Source: Amoebophrya sp. A120
Lineage: Eukaryota; Sar; Dinophyceae; Syndiniales; Amoebophryaceae
Assembly (NCBI GenBank): GCA_905178155.1
Contig: CAJINV010000001.1
Location: forward strand, 1,787,904 to 1,851,903
Length of the DNA: 64,000 nt
Direction of reading: 5' to 3'
The position numbers and the translations under genes were made by a program. Position 1 is the stretch's first letter; each line of letters begins with the position of its first letter. This document shows, piece after piece, positions 24,901 to 35,913 of the stretch. A model generated the notes under the pieces. That model was not told the origin of the DNA. It did no database searches and saw only the letters and a program-made list of their open reading frames with translations.

Positions 24901-27900
24901 TCAGTCGGAACGACATCAAGCACACGTCGTGCGTGGAGGCTGCAAGACCCTCCATTAACGTCACCCACCTCATCGCAACCGTCAGAGGGCAGGCGCAAAA
25001 CCCCTACACCAGTTTCGGGACGACTCTGAAACATCCTTCCCCATATTGCGCTGCGCGTCAGCAACTCCCCGATCGTTTCTACAGTTTGGCTTTCATCCCC
25101 AGCAAGCGCCGCGCTCGTACCAAAACCGTCCAACAAGCAGAATAACCGCTGATGTAGGGCCACGGCGAGACCAGGGTCTTTCGCACGAATCCGAAACTTC
25201 TGATCCGCAGAAAATTCAAACGCCACATCGTAGCTCGGCACTTCGCTTTCCATGATTGGCTGCAAGGTTGTCGTTGAACCTTTTATGGACATCAAGGACG
25301 AGGAACCAGTAGGATCCGTTGCCGCTGCAGCTCCCGCGTTGTGACACACCACCACGCCGGAAAAAAGGGGCTCGCCGGCTGCCAGGCCGGCAAAAGCGCG
25401 GACTTCGACAAGACTGTAGCAGCTATGTTCCATGCCGTTTACAATCCCCTTGTCTATGTCCTCGGAAAAATTTTCCAAGTTCGTCTCCGCAGAAAAAGGA
25501 AACCACAGGGGAGCAGCACGTAGGCCCATGCCGATGTCGTTCGACATGGCGTACAGGTGCAGCAGCGAGCGCGACGGTCCAACCAGCAACTGGCAAAGCA
25601 GATGGTAGGCAGTTTGAGGTCGCTTTAGCCTTTTTAGGCATGAACAACATCCGAGGAGGCCAGAGTCAGTGCGATTAAAGCTCGTCCAGACTGTCGTTGT
25701 GATCCTACTGTGGTATAGCTCTGTACTGTCAATCAGGGGATGATAAGATAAACCGCTTCCAGGAGGAGCCTCTGCTGTCGCCCCTGACGTTGGTATAGCC
25801 TTTTCTTTTCTAGATATCCAACCTGCAGCACTATCAGACTGCTCCAGTCTCCCAGACTGCAGCGGCGTTCGATTGTCCAATCTCGAAGTGCAAGAACCCG
25901 ACGCGCTTCCCTTTCGATGGCTCCTCCAAGGACTTGTCGTCCCAGAAAAATGCATTTGCCAGAAACGTGTGGAGGCAAAGGAGTTCTTGCGGGAACGCGC
26001 GGAGGCTTCTCGGACACAAAACTGCTGGAAGTTGTTCGTACCAGTGCTGGAAACAGGTTTTGAATGCGAATTTGATTGCCCACACGAGGAACGGCTCATA
26101 ATTCCTTGCGCGAGTTCTTCCAGAAGCTTCGTCATTCCCCACTGGTCACAAACGGCGTGCGACGCTGAGATAAGTATGTGAGTGACAATGGGATCGTCTT
26201 CATTTCTCTTGGACGAGGATGCGACCTCTCGGCTTCGGCGGGAGCGGTCGTGGGGGCTTTGCGTAGTGTCCTCGTCTCCTCGATCATCTTCGTTATTACC
26301 CCCTGCAGCATCGACAATCAAGGAGAATCGCCACAGAATGCACGTGCTTCCATCCTCAGCTTGAAAGAACTTGCGCTTTGAGTCTTGCTCCATTACCTTA
26401 TGGAGCGCCGATCTGCTCGCCGAGCAGTTATTCCCCGTCGCTGTAGTGCCGTGCGAGATTGGCATCGACGCGGACTCCTGTCGGACCACGCAAATCTCTG
26501 TATTTCCAGTTTCCGCATGATGATTCGCAGGTCCAAGAATGTTTTGCCAAAGAACTACCCGATCGCGCACCCACACCGGGCGGACCTGAAACGCATCATG
26601 CTGCTGAACTAACTCAAGAATGACGTCACGCCATTCAGAAACGGTGGCAACGCAGTTGCTCACACGCGCAAGCGTCTGCAATAGCACGCATTGTTCCGAA
26701 GCTTCCGTCAGTTCTAGCTTTAGAAATGCGTCTTGCGCTGCGGTCGGCGGAAACAACGCACCCACTCTTGACGCACGGGAGGAAGGCGGTGCTACTTTTG
26801 CCTCATTATGATCTTCCAAAGTAGATGCTGCTTCTTTAGATTCTCCTCGTCTACGTCCACTGTTCGTCGTCGTCAACACAGTCGTGTTTCCTGAAAACTC
26901 TGCAGCGGCAGCCGCCTGCACCTTCTCCCACAAGTCCGCCAAGGAATTTCTCTCATTCAAGAGATCGAAAACGCCCAGAATTCCATGGAGTTCGTGCGAA
27001 GTAGACGCGATAAACTGCACTGCCAGAGCGGAGGTCCCACCATGGTCGGCGAAGCTCAGATCTTCCTGCAAAAGGTCTGGCCGCGGTAGGTCTAACAGCT
27101 GCGCGATTGCCTGGAAAAAATGGAACTTGCTCGCGGTGCAAGATTTTTGTCGCCAGGAGGCGCTGGAGCTGGTGCCCTTTGCGCCGGAGCTCTTGCTCTC
27201 TTCCTCCACACGTCCTTTCTGCGAGACAATGCTCCGTAAGGCTGGCAGCGCAACTTTTGACGTGATCGAATGTCGCGGGATCTCTTCCAGGAAAATCAGA
27301 GGCACGCCGCGCGTCAGTTGCCGAATTCGCAAAATGTCTTTCTCGCGAAACGGAACCACACACAGGGCCTTGGAGTCGAAGATGCAAGTGTCTCTTGTCA
27401 AATCGCGCACCGCCCGCATGGCCTGCTCAAAATTCACCCAGACGCCGCTGACTTTTACGCCGTTAGTATTTCCAGTGTCGGTTACATCACGACCGAGGTA
27501 GAAAAACGCTCGATGGTTTTTGTTTATTGTCGATTCTTGCACATCTTCCTCGTTAATAGCCAAGCGAATCCTGTCGCCGGTGCCAAAAAAATTGCTGTTT
27601 TCGACGTGTGGCCTGATGTCGTCGTCCTGATCGACGTAGCCAGCAAAGACCGCGCTTCCGGAGACGGCAAGCGTAGCGGTTTCATCTGCGGAGACCCTCC
27701 ATTCCAGCTCAGTACGGTCGGCAATGCACTGGAACGGTTCGGAGATTTTCGTACGGTAGAAAGACAACCAGTATTCCGTAGCCAGGAGTAAATCCAGGAA
27801 AATGAGTGGCGGGGGTGGAGGGCGGGGCAGCTGTAGTTGTCCGCCTTCCGATGCTGGTACCGTCGAGTGAGTCGTGTTTAGAGGTGGGTCCGGGTAGCGC

Positions 27901-29411
27901 GCGTTGTTCTCAAGAACATCAACAGGAGATTTTTTCTGCAAAATCTTCATCCCAAACTTCTTCTGTCTCCTCGAAACTTCTTCGTGACAGGCCTCGCCCC
28001 AAGAGATTGCCACACGGAGGCAGTCTGGAACCAGGATCCGTTTCCACGTGCTCGGGGTGAGCCCCGCGATGTGAATGTCATGGCTTTCGAGGAAATTTGG
28101 CTGGGCTAGCTCTTCGGCGTCCAGCACGACGAGCGTACCGCGCAGGGAAAGTGTCAGGTCAATCTGTCCGAAAACAGCGGCACCCCAGGCGAAGGCCGAC
28201 GGCTGGAGAACGCGGGGCGCAGCTCCTTCCTGTTTCATCTCGACGTCGAAGTTACATTTTTCGAAAAGCCGGGGGTAGCAGCTGAGCTCGGCCTGGACCA
28301 TCCTCCGAGTGCAGCGCGCCACTTTCAATTTGGACTGGCCGGTGGTCCCGCCCGTGGCACACAGGCACACGACCCCGTCCCGAGCATTCGCTTCCGCACG
28401 ACGCTGCTGCTCATCCCCGACGGTGGTGGTAATTCTCGTATGGTCTGATTGTAGCTCCTCTTCATGTGGTGCTGCTGCTGCAGAGGCACTGGTTGAGGGA
28501 GACACGTTCTTGATGCCTTGTAGTTCCCTGGTCGGGGAGGTGGACGAGGAGGTCAGATCCCTCGATAATTCCCGCAAAATTCCTCCGACGCGGACCCGCT
28601 CCAGGATAAAGCCTGGCGCCTCCGTCTCGGCCGCCGCGACGTTGATTCGAGACGCAGCAGCCTGACCAAAGATTTTTTCAGGCTGGGCAACATTCGGTCT
28701 ACCTGCTTCAGAAACATCTGCATCGTCTTTTCGTACCAGTAGCACTGTAGTCCCTGCTGCCAAAGCCAGCGTATTCACTGTCAGGTTGTAAGGTCCTGCG
28801 GAATCGTGATTGATGTGGTGCAGCTCCTGGTCGTTACTAGTAGGAGCAAACCCAGCACTAGGAGCCCCTTTATTTGCCATCAACCCACTCCTTTCCGACA
28901 ACAGCCGCACGACCGAATCCTTGGAGTCCGCAACAAGGATGTCCGGCCGCACAGTTTGCAAAGCCCGCCGGCTCCAGTCGGCGTTGCTGGGATCCAGAAA
29001 GAGGAGCGCGCATTCGAGTCGGGAGCAGGCGACATAGATCGCGTACCAAGCTGCGCAGCGCCGTCGCGGCCACAGACAGGCGACGACCCGCCCTGATAGG
29101 CCACCTTTGTCCAGTTTGCAACTCGTCGTGGTGGTTTCTTCATAGGCTGTGGTAGTGGTTCCGGTTTGGGAATAAAGTTCGCCACAATAATTTCGAATAA
29201 GTTCCACTTCGATCTTCCTGCTCAATTCCTCCAGTTCCGCATAGGTGAGCTGGGTGAAGACCACGGGCTGAGATTTTGGTGTGGCAGACGAGTTGCGCTT
29301 GTTTGACTCTACTTCCGTCGTCGCCGTTGTAAGTCTCGATGTTTGCACTATTTCGATCGCGCAGCGGTCTGGAACTTCGCGCGCGAGAGCCACCGTATAC
29401 GCGTCTACCAT
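15963..29411 (-). CDS. Giant NRPS-like synthetase with internal membrane domain (A-T-C-C'-A-TM-T-C)
   Basis: Six exons: 20199-29411 (ATG at 29411), 18812-19883, 17228-18722, 16935-17023, 16539-16676, 15963-16369; total 4,137 aa. The 18723-18811 intron is GT-AG; the other four gaps are inverted-repeat elements whose removal keeps frame. Domains: adenylation A1 with ATGGTTGQSK (about residue 355) and FFGTGDR (about 610); carrier T1 with DHGGTSALA (about 790); condensation C1 from about 885 with HAVCDQW (about 1090) in place of HHxxxDG; a partial C-like region (about 1440-1790); A2 with HTSGTTGRPK (about 2050), NHYGQTE (2220), FRTGD (2540), GRKDSQVKLQG (2565), LATGKIHKR (2645); four to five hydrophobic spans (about 2735-3000); T2 with LDSLRL (about 3167); C2 with THGVADGG (about 3627) and a closing VNLVANLVSYRTI. 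No thioesterase or reductase. NRPSs activate and join amino or related acids on carrier thiols; substrates here are unknown. Confidence 0.87.
16375..16538 (-). mobile_element. Introner-like element 1 in the NRPS gene
   Basis: 164 bp between exons 5 and 6. Starts TATGAAATGCAAAAG, ends CTTTTGCACAGGATA, inverted copies of one another. Perfect direct repeat TCCCC at 16370-16374 and 16539-16543. Carries GCATGACAAAT and ACAGCATTACAAATTCC. Splicing out with one repeat copy gives ..SSVGKVSDH.. in frame. Confidence 0.88.
16682..16934 (-). mobile_element. Introner-like element 2 in the NRPS gene
   Basis: 253 bp between exons 4 and 5. Ends TATGAAGTGCAAATATGTCT and AGACATTTTTGCAATCCATA are inverted repeats, extended inward by GGGTCTGGAA on both sides. 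Perfect 5-bp direct repeat TGGTG at 16677-16681 and 16935-16939. Four GCATGACA words lie inside. Removal restores ..SYRTIRANF.., the final condensation-domain motif, so splicing here is needed for a sensible C domain. Confidence 0.88.
17030..17227 (-). mobile_element. Introner-like element 3 in the NRPS gene
   Basis: 198 bp between exons 3 and 4. Termini CTCAACTGTTGCGTGAATTT and AAATTCACGCAACAGCTGAG are near-perfect inverted repeats. Direct repeats GTCACA and GTAACA differ at one base. Unlike most sister elements it does not begin TAT, so it may belong to another subfamily. Removal gives ..ALSTVTLENS.. in frame. Confidence 0.75.
19889..20198 (-). mobile_element. Introner-like element 4 in the NRPS gene
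   Basis: 310 bp between exons 1 and 2, the largest found. Inverted repeats are long: TGTCAGGATTGAAATCGACA on the left matches the reverse complement of the right end for about 45 bp. It starts TATGG and ends CCATA. Flanks CGCCC and CGCCT form a 4-of-5 direct repeat. Removal gives ..EGKAAKLSM.. in frame, linking the membrane region to the second carrier domain. Without splicing the frame stops at 20112. Confidence 0.8.
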
Positions 29412-32400
29412 TTTGCTCTTCCCGCACTACCAAAGGCATGCCGGCGGAGGGGACTAGGGAAAAGCAAAGCGTGGCTGTAATGGTAGCAGAGGCTACTTTA
29501 TGTGATGTTGTATAGCTGCGGGGGGCTATTTTTGTGTGTACAGGTCAAGTTTATTGTTTTTACCCTGCCCCTGATAGTACTAGCAACCGTGCGGGCGATT
29601 TGCGACAACTGCTGACTCTTCGGGAAGAGAGAGTGAGAGAAGATCATTTTTACCATACTGTAGATCAATCTTCACTTTGTTTAGCGCTACTGCTACCTTG
29701 GGCAAGGAACCAAAATCATCAACATACCCGTACCATTCATCAAAAACTAGCGATGAAAAAAATAAAATGGGCCTCGTAAAGCACGACCCAAAACGCAATT
29801 ACTTAACGCACGGCACCGCGGCTATGTCATCTGTTTCATCTCCTTATCATCGCCTTCGTAGCAAGCTTCTTCAATATTGCGTCGGCGCTGGTCATGCAGG
29901 GATTGGGATCACCTTCGGTTTCATATTTGATTTCATGCCACAACAGAATCTTCTTCAAGAGCTCAGATCCGGCACTACTCTTGGTTCAATTCTTTATCTC
30001 CACCTGGATCACGATCACTTTGTTCTCTGCCACGTGGATGAACTTACGACCACAAGAGCCTTCACACGCGTGATCTTCACGATCTCACACGGAAAAAACT
30101 ACAACCAACATGCACAACATCCAAATCGATGGAATTTTGATAGGATGAAGAGCGAGGCGATCTCGAAAAAAAGATGTACTTTCTAGACACATATCAAACC
30201 ACAATTACACTACCGACTGACATCACTTTTTCTCCTTGATGTTCCTCGTTATATCTTGATTTTGGAGCACCTTAGTGTCAATCTGGATCTGCCGGCATAT
30301 GAATCTGAACGGACAGCTTCACCATTTTATCAAGATATCTACCCCCAGAACACATACAAAGTAGACCCAAACACACGACATGACTATCGCATCAGCCTCT
30401 GCCTCATACAGCTGGAGATGATTCAGTGCCAAATTCTCTACCATTTCATCGTTGTTTCGGTAGCAAACGAATAGTATTACTACCATGGTACGTTTTTTAC
30501 ACATTCACTTAAACTTTCATCTATCACATGATCTGATGTGATTGTCCTCAGAATGAACTTCAGGTCGTCGATGAGATGAAGTCTGGGTTGTTCGCGGCTT
30601 CATCTAAACTCTATACGGGGCATCCAGTCGTTGTCTTGTACGCTCATCGGTTTAATATGTAGTCCTTGTTTCTTGGGCGGGCGGAAGCGAATGAAGGTCA
30701 GCGTCGTCTTGTCCATGTCAATCAGAGCTTGGGCTTGCTTTTAGTTTCAGGATGCTTAGTAGCGAAGCGCCCTGCAGCACCCGAAGTTTATCTCAGGGAA
30801 ACAACTACGGGAGGTCAGCGCATGGCGACATCCCCTGCCCCCTCAGCTTTCGCGTTTCACACCACGGCAATCAATGAAGAACCTGTCTCGTGATTTTCTC
30901 TTGTTTTTTGAATACCGGGGTGTGATCACAGCTTCATCGCGATCGCTGCAGCAGGAGAGGAAGAGAGGATGTTGTTGAGTAGACGCCTTTCCAGGGAGAC
31001 CACGCGCACAAATTCCGTGTGTGTAGTCAAGTTGAAATTCTTGCAGTGATGTGGTCCACTCATATTTACGGCGCGGCCTGGGCCCCATACTCGGATTCTT
31101 TGCGGCCCCGCATTTGTTTCGAAACATGGTGAAAGGCAATTTTCATCTTCATATTGAAATCACAGTGACGGCTTCATCTATCGCGTCCTCGAGAAGGAAG
31201 AGGTAATAGCTGTGTATTCAATACAGGTGGACATGCTACGTAGTTGTATCAATTTGAATTTCTGGGGCTATTGACAAACGCAAGTGCTGATAGCGCTGAG
31301 CGTATGTTGGCCATGGACTTTTGGATATTCATATTGGAAAAGAGCGTAAAAATTTAAGCAAGTCGCGGTGGCATTGGCGAGAAAATTTGTGTCGTAAAGG
31401 CCGACATTATTGAAAATTAAGCGATTAATATCATGCTGTTGGTGCTATTCTGGTCGTTGTTGTACTTCAACTTCTATTTCGTGTTGACGAAATATGTTGA
31501 ACCTACATATCTGGATTTTATCAGTCCTTCTCCTGCTCAAGCAGAAAAAGAAAAAGTTGAAAGGACAAGACGGCTGACCTTTCGCTCTCGCCCACCAGCA
31601 GAGAGACACTACTTTTTTCGGGGGTCTGCATTGCAAATAGCAGACGAAGTCGTGATTTCTCGATTTTTGCTTTTGTTCACCACTAAGATTGTCTTTTTCT
31701 TGTGTGACGGTGAAAGTACTTAAAACGCTAAGTGACTCGTGAGAAGGATGAAATAGGAGTCCTCACGTCGATGATTATGATTTTATTTTTTCTCAGCAAG
31801 ATACATTTTAGTAAGTGCTATGCTGGAAGCAGGTCGCCATCTTCGAAATAAATATGGCGCCCATCGGAGGTGATACCAGAAATAGAAGATGAAGTTAGTT
31901 GATGAAGAAGAAGAAAGATAATAAGTTCAAAGTGTAGAAGGTAGTTGGATATACTGAATACTAGACAACCCAGGATATTAACGATTGACATCGCATTCAA
32001 ATAGAGTGTTTCGACTGTGTGTGGGGGGGGTTCTTTGTTCGTGTCGCCTCGTCCGCCCGTGTATTCCGTAGAACTCGTTGTCGTCGTCGTTTTGGTCGTA
32101 GAAAGTAGAAAAAAAATATCTAGACCACATGCCGCTTGTTACATTTCCAAAAAGACTAAATTTGATGAACATTCGCAAAGTATTAGAAGAAGTGCACACA
32201 TAAGAGTGAAAACGGCACGCCCAAAGTCCGGACGACTATAGTCGGACTTCAAAAAAAGGGCCCGATCCGGCGTCCGATGACCCGCTCAAGTGATGGCTTT
32301 CTGGCGACACTGACACTCTTTTTCATGATATTGAGATTCAGAATCAAATGAAAACGCATACTGTACGGTCGTAGTTTTTGGTTTTGATGTTTAAACTAGT

Positions 32401-32565
32401 ATATGAGTACATTTGATAAATTTTCCGTGATAGTTTTTCTATTTGCCAAAGAGTCAACAATATCAGTACAAGTCCAGTTCTGTTCTAATACTCTACTGTA
32501 GTTGATGAATACTTCTGAAGATCATCACAGCAAGAAAACTACTTACTACCCGCACTAAAGCTCTA
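29412..32565. other. 3.15-kb intergenic region, no gene seen
   Basis: Longest ordinary-composition spacer in the window, between the NRPS start and the kinase stop. Open frames such as 29677-30186 plus and 30843-31139 minus have no recognisable domains and a composition close to random. It should contain the NRPS promoter. An imperfect palindrome lies at 32223-32250 and a poly-T/A-rich stretch near 31790. No tRNA or other RNA gene was recognised by eye. Confidence 0.5.
32223..32250. repeat. Imperfect palindrome
   Basis: AAGTCCGGACGACTATAG followed by TCGGACTT. The core GACTATAGTC is a perfect 10-bp palindrome and the outer AAGTCCG/CGGACTT arms pair. On the plus strand it is followed by seven A residues, then GGGCCC. 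Role unknown. Confidence 0.55.
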
Positions 32566-35500
32566 CTAGGTACTGTAGCTGCATTGTGTTGGTCGGTGCT
32601 GCAGAATCGCTTCCGGAATGAGCATCTCTGGGTGAAACTTCTGGATTTCCAGCAAGAAGTAGCAGCGGAGCTGCATTTCGCCTAAGTTCGGGATGTTCTC
32701 AAATTCCAGAACGATCTTGCGCTCGGCCACACGGACTTTGCCCGGACTGTAGAGGTTCTTAAACAAAGGGTGCTGCAGTGCGGAATCCACGTCGATGCGC
32801 TCGGCCGCGTCAAGCATCTGAACGGGATTGATTTTGATATTGTTTATTTCCGTTTGTTCAACACATGACAGACAGAACTCTCTACCAGGGTGGGAATACA
32901 GACGATATTGTATACCATTTTGCTCATGCTACCTCCCCACCAGACACATCACGATAACGTTTACGTTGACGATCACGAAAACACACCATGAAAAAACTAC
33001 GGATCATCAAGTATTGTACCAGCATCTTGTCAAGCAAGTCTAGTGCTTCTGGACTAGAGCCTTGGAACCGCGGAAGCTCTTCCCAGTTTAGGCGCCTGCG
33101 CTCACGGAAACAGCGGACGTACCTTTTTTTTCAAAGTGAAACTCTTGAATGCAAATGACCACATCTCCCATAGACTGTGGTCCTTCAATAGTGTTGCGCT
33201 TGTGTTGTACAATTTGAAGAAAAGTGCAAGAAGAGAGAATTTCCCGTGCTGTTGCAGTTGAATTGTAGCACAATTATACCTCTTCGCGTCAATTTTGTCT
33301 AGTTTCTCGATTGTGTCCTGGCTTGGAGTGCCGAGAATGTTGAAAATGACGTTCAGCTGGTCCCGCGATTGCCTATTGTAATAGTACTGGTATTCCTTGT
33401 CGTGCTCCTTGTGGGGGGATAGCGGGTAGCACGTGTTGCCCTGTTTTTTTTTTGGTTACTCAAACGTCGACGTTCTGCATTGTGCTTGTTTTCAAGATGT
33501 GAGATACACAATATGCTACTGCATCAAAAAAAAGGCAATTATGCCGGGAGCTGCAAGATGAAATTCAATGAATTATAAATGCGGCGACGTGTCCTGCACT
33601 TTTTTTATTGTTTCAGCATGAAAATCATACCTGAAACAGTGGGCTGCGTTCTTTCGGGTGGGGGTAATTCTGTTGTATCATGCCCAGTAGTTCTGCAAAA
33701 ATGCAACCCAGTGACCAAACGTCTATCTGTTCCGTGTAGTTTTCTTGGAGGAGAATCAACTCCGGCGCACGGTACCTGCGGAGCGAGTAGTAGTTCTTAA
33801 TTTGCATTGCGCACCATGGGAAGGACTTTAGATGAGATGTCTTAGCCCAAGTGACGCAGAACAAACGCGATGGGGTCTCGTGCCGCACTTTAATATTGTT
33901 CCGGCAGCGATGGCAAAAACTTTTCTATATCATTGCTCCAAATGATCACAAAACACGTAGAAGCAGCACTAAAACGTACCATCTAGTGACCACGTGCCCA
34001 GTGAGACGTCGCTGTTTTTCTGTGGACGATCCGTTGTCTTCCATGCTTGAGGGATACCTGATGAAGCGAGGGAGTTTACAATTCAGCCATGTTGCACCAC
34101 AGGATGGATTTCTGGCATGGTTAGCCGAAGCATCAGTTACATTTCTGGCTTGGAAAGCAGCATCTTCATGCACCACAAAATTATAGAAAAAAGCGTGCTA
34201 CGCAACGAAGCAAGTCTTTCCCGAAAAGACTGGCATGAAGCAGTATTCCACTTACCCATTGCTGTCGATGTTTGACAACATGTCGTTTTCCGGGTCCACC
34301 ACTGGGCGGCTGAGTCCAAAATCGCAGACCTTCACCGAGCAGTCCCGGTTGACGAGGCAGTTTGCGGGCTTCAGGTCGCGGTGGTAAATGCCAGCGGAGT
34401 GGATGTATTTCAAACCGCAGAGCGTGTTAAACAACAACGTGACCACATGGTTCTCGGAGAGGAACTCGGGGAGCTTGAAAAGCTTCTTCAAATCCGAGTC
34501 GCACAACTCCAATACGAGGTACAGTTCGGTAAAATTCATGGGATCCTCCGGGACGCAAACGTCGATCAGCTTCACCACCCTCGGGTCATCCAGGAAGCCG
34601 AGAATCGCGATTTCTCGCAGGAGCCGCTTGCAGTCGATCAAATCTTCAAAGATGCGCTTGATTTTCTTGATCGCCACAGACCGCCCCGTCTCTTGGTCCA
34701 GGGCGTGGCACACTTTACCTGGAAATTATATATACGCAAGGCGTCGTGCTGGGGGCCTAGCATACGAGCAAGGACATGTTGAAGTGATGGTAAGTAGCTA
34801 CAACACTCGACAATTATCAGAGAAAGAAACCTTTGTCACGCAATAAAATAAACAAAATCGTACCATAACTCCCACTCCCGATAACTTTGACCAGCTTGTA
34901 CCGTGGCGGCACAGCCCATTTCTCGGAGGAGCCACCGCCCGCACTACTGCTGTCATGGTTGTAATTCCCATTGTTTTCAACGCGCACACGCCTCTGCTGC
35001 TGCTGCTGCGCGTTCCCCTGCTGCTGTTGCTGCTGTTGACTTTGGCTCGCGTGCTGTTGCTGTTGTGCCGCAGCTGCTTGGTGTTGCTGCTGTCGTGCGG
35101 CCATTGCAGCGGCTTGCTGCTGCGCGGCGGCCTGGTGTTGGGCTGCTTGTTGAGCCGCTGCCGCGGCGGCTGCGTGTTGCTGCTGGGCTGCGGCCACAGC
35201 CACGGCTTGTTGATGTTGCTGCTGTAACGCTGCCTGTTGGGCCGCCATCTGCTGCGCGGCTAAGTGCTGCTGCTGCCCGCTAGTAGCAGACTGCTGGTGC
35301 TGCTGTTGTTGCCCGTTGCGTGCGGCTGCCTCGTTGTATTGTTGCTGAATGGCCATCTGAACGTCGGGATTTCCGGTGGTGGCGGCAATTTGCATCGCCT
35401 GCCGGTACGGATGGTCAAACGGAAACTGGCTCGCTGCGAGCGCGACCTCGGGTTGGGCCAACGGATTATGCTGCCCTTGGAGGTACTGCCCGTTCGGATT

Positions 35501-35913
35501 CACGTGCTGTGCCTGTAGTTGTACGGAGAAAAAGAGCTGCAGTCGAGAATGTAAATTCAAACCACAAGGGAATACGTATACACAAACTTTGGCTGCAAGC
35601 TAAAAAGGTAGTACCGCACCAGGTGGACGCACTTGCTTTTGCTTCAGTTCCAAAAATTTCAAGGAAAAAAATAAAGACGAGGAATCCTGTTGTTCGGCAA
35701 TTTTACCGGCGGTCCAGGGGCGGTGTAATTTTGCACCGTACAGTGTCTGTTGTTTGGAATCAATCGCTGTTGCTCATTTGGTATCCGCAGAGAAAAACAC
35801 ATCCACTTCTATTTTTTGCATGACAAAAACATGACTTGATACGTGTTTCGCATGACAAATTGGATGTGGATGGGTTTTTTTCTGTGGATATTTGGTTCGC
35901 CCCCGTGGCGCAT
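32566..35913 (-). CDS. Apicomplexan MAPK2-type MAP kinase with Q-rich N-terminus
   Basis: Nine exons give 647 aa: 35891-35913 (ATG at 35913), 35707-35776, 34864-35512, 34256-34718, 33980-34057, 33631-33775, 33280-33440, 33020-33122, 32566-32817. All introns are GT-AG except the first, an inverted-repeat element. Residues about 100-215 are rich in Gln, Ala and His. Kinase motifs: glycine loop GSGSYGKV (about 242-250), [17 protein letters not shown] (360), CDFGLSR (380), activation motif T421-G-H423, [30 protein letters not shown], and an insert [14 protein letters not shown] before [12 protein letters not shown]. The insert, the LILLQENYT block and the T-x-H loop in place of T-x-Y match Plasmodium Map-2/Toxoplasma MAPK2 (T-S-H there). 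In Toxoplasma that kinase supports daughter budding; here the role is inferred only. The tail ([18 protein letters not shown]) also matches that branch. Confidence 0.9.
35782..35890 (-). mobile_element. Introner-like element right after the kinase start codon
   Basis: 109 bp, the smallest found. Starts TATCCGCAGAGAAAAACACA, ends with its inverted copy GGGTTTTTTTCTGTGGATA. Perfect direct repeat TTTGG at 35777-35781 and 35891-35895. Two GCATGACAAA words inside. It splits codon 8 of the predicted protein; removal gives [11 protein letters not shown].. in frame with the downstream exons. Confidence 0.85.
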
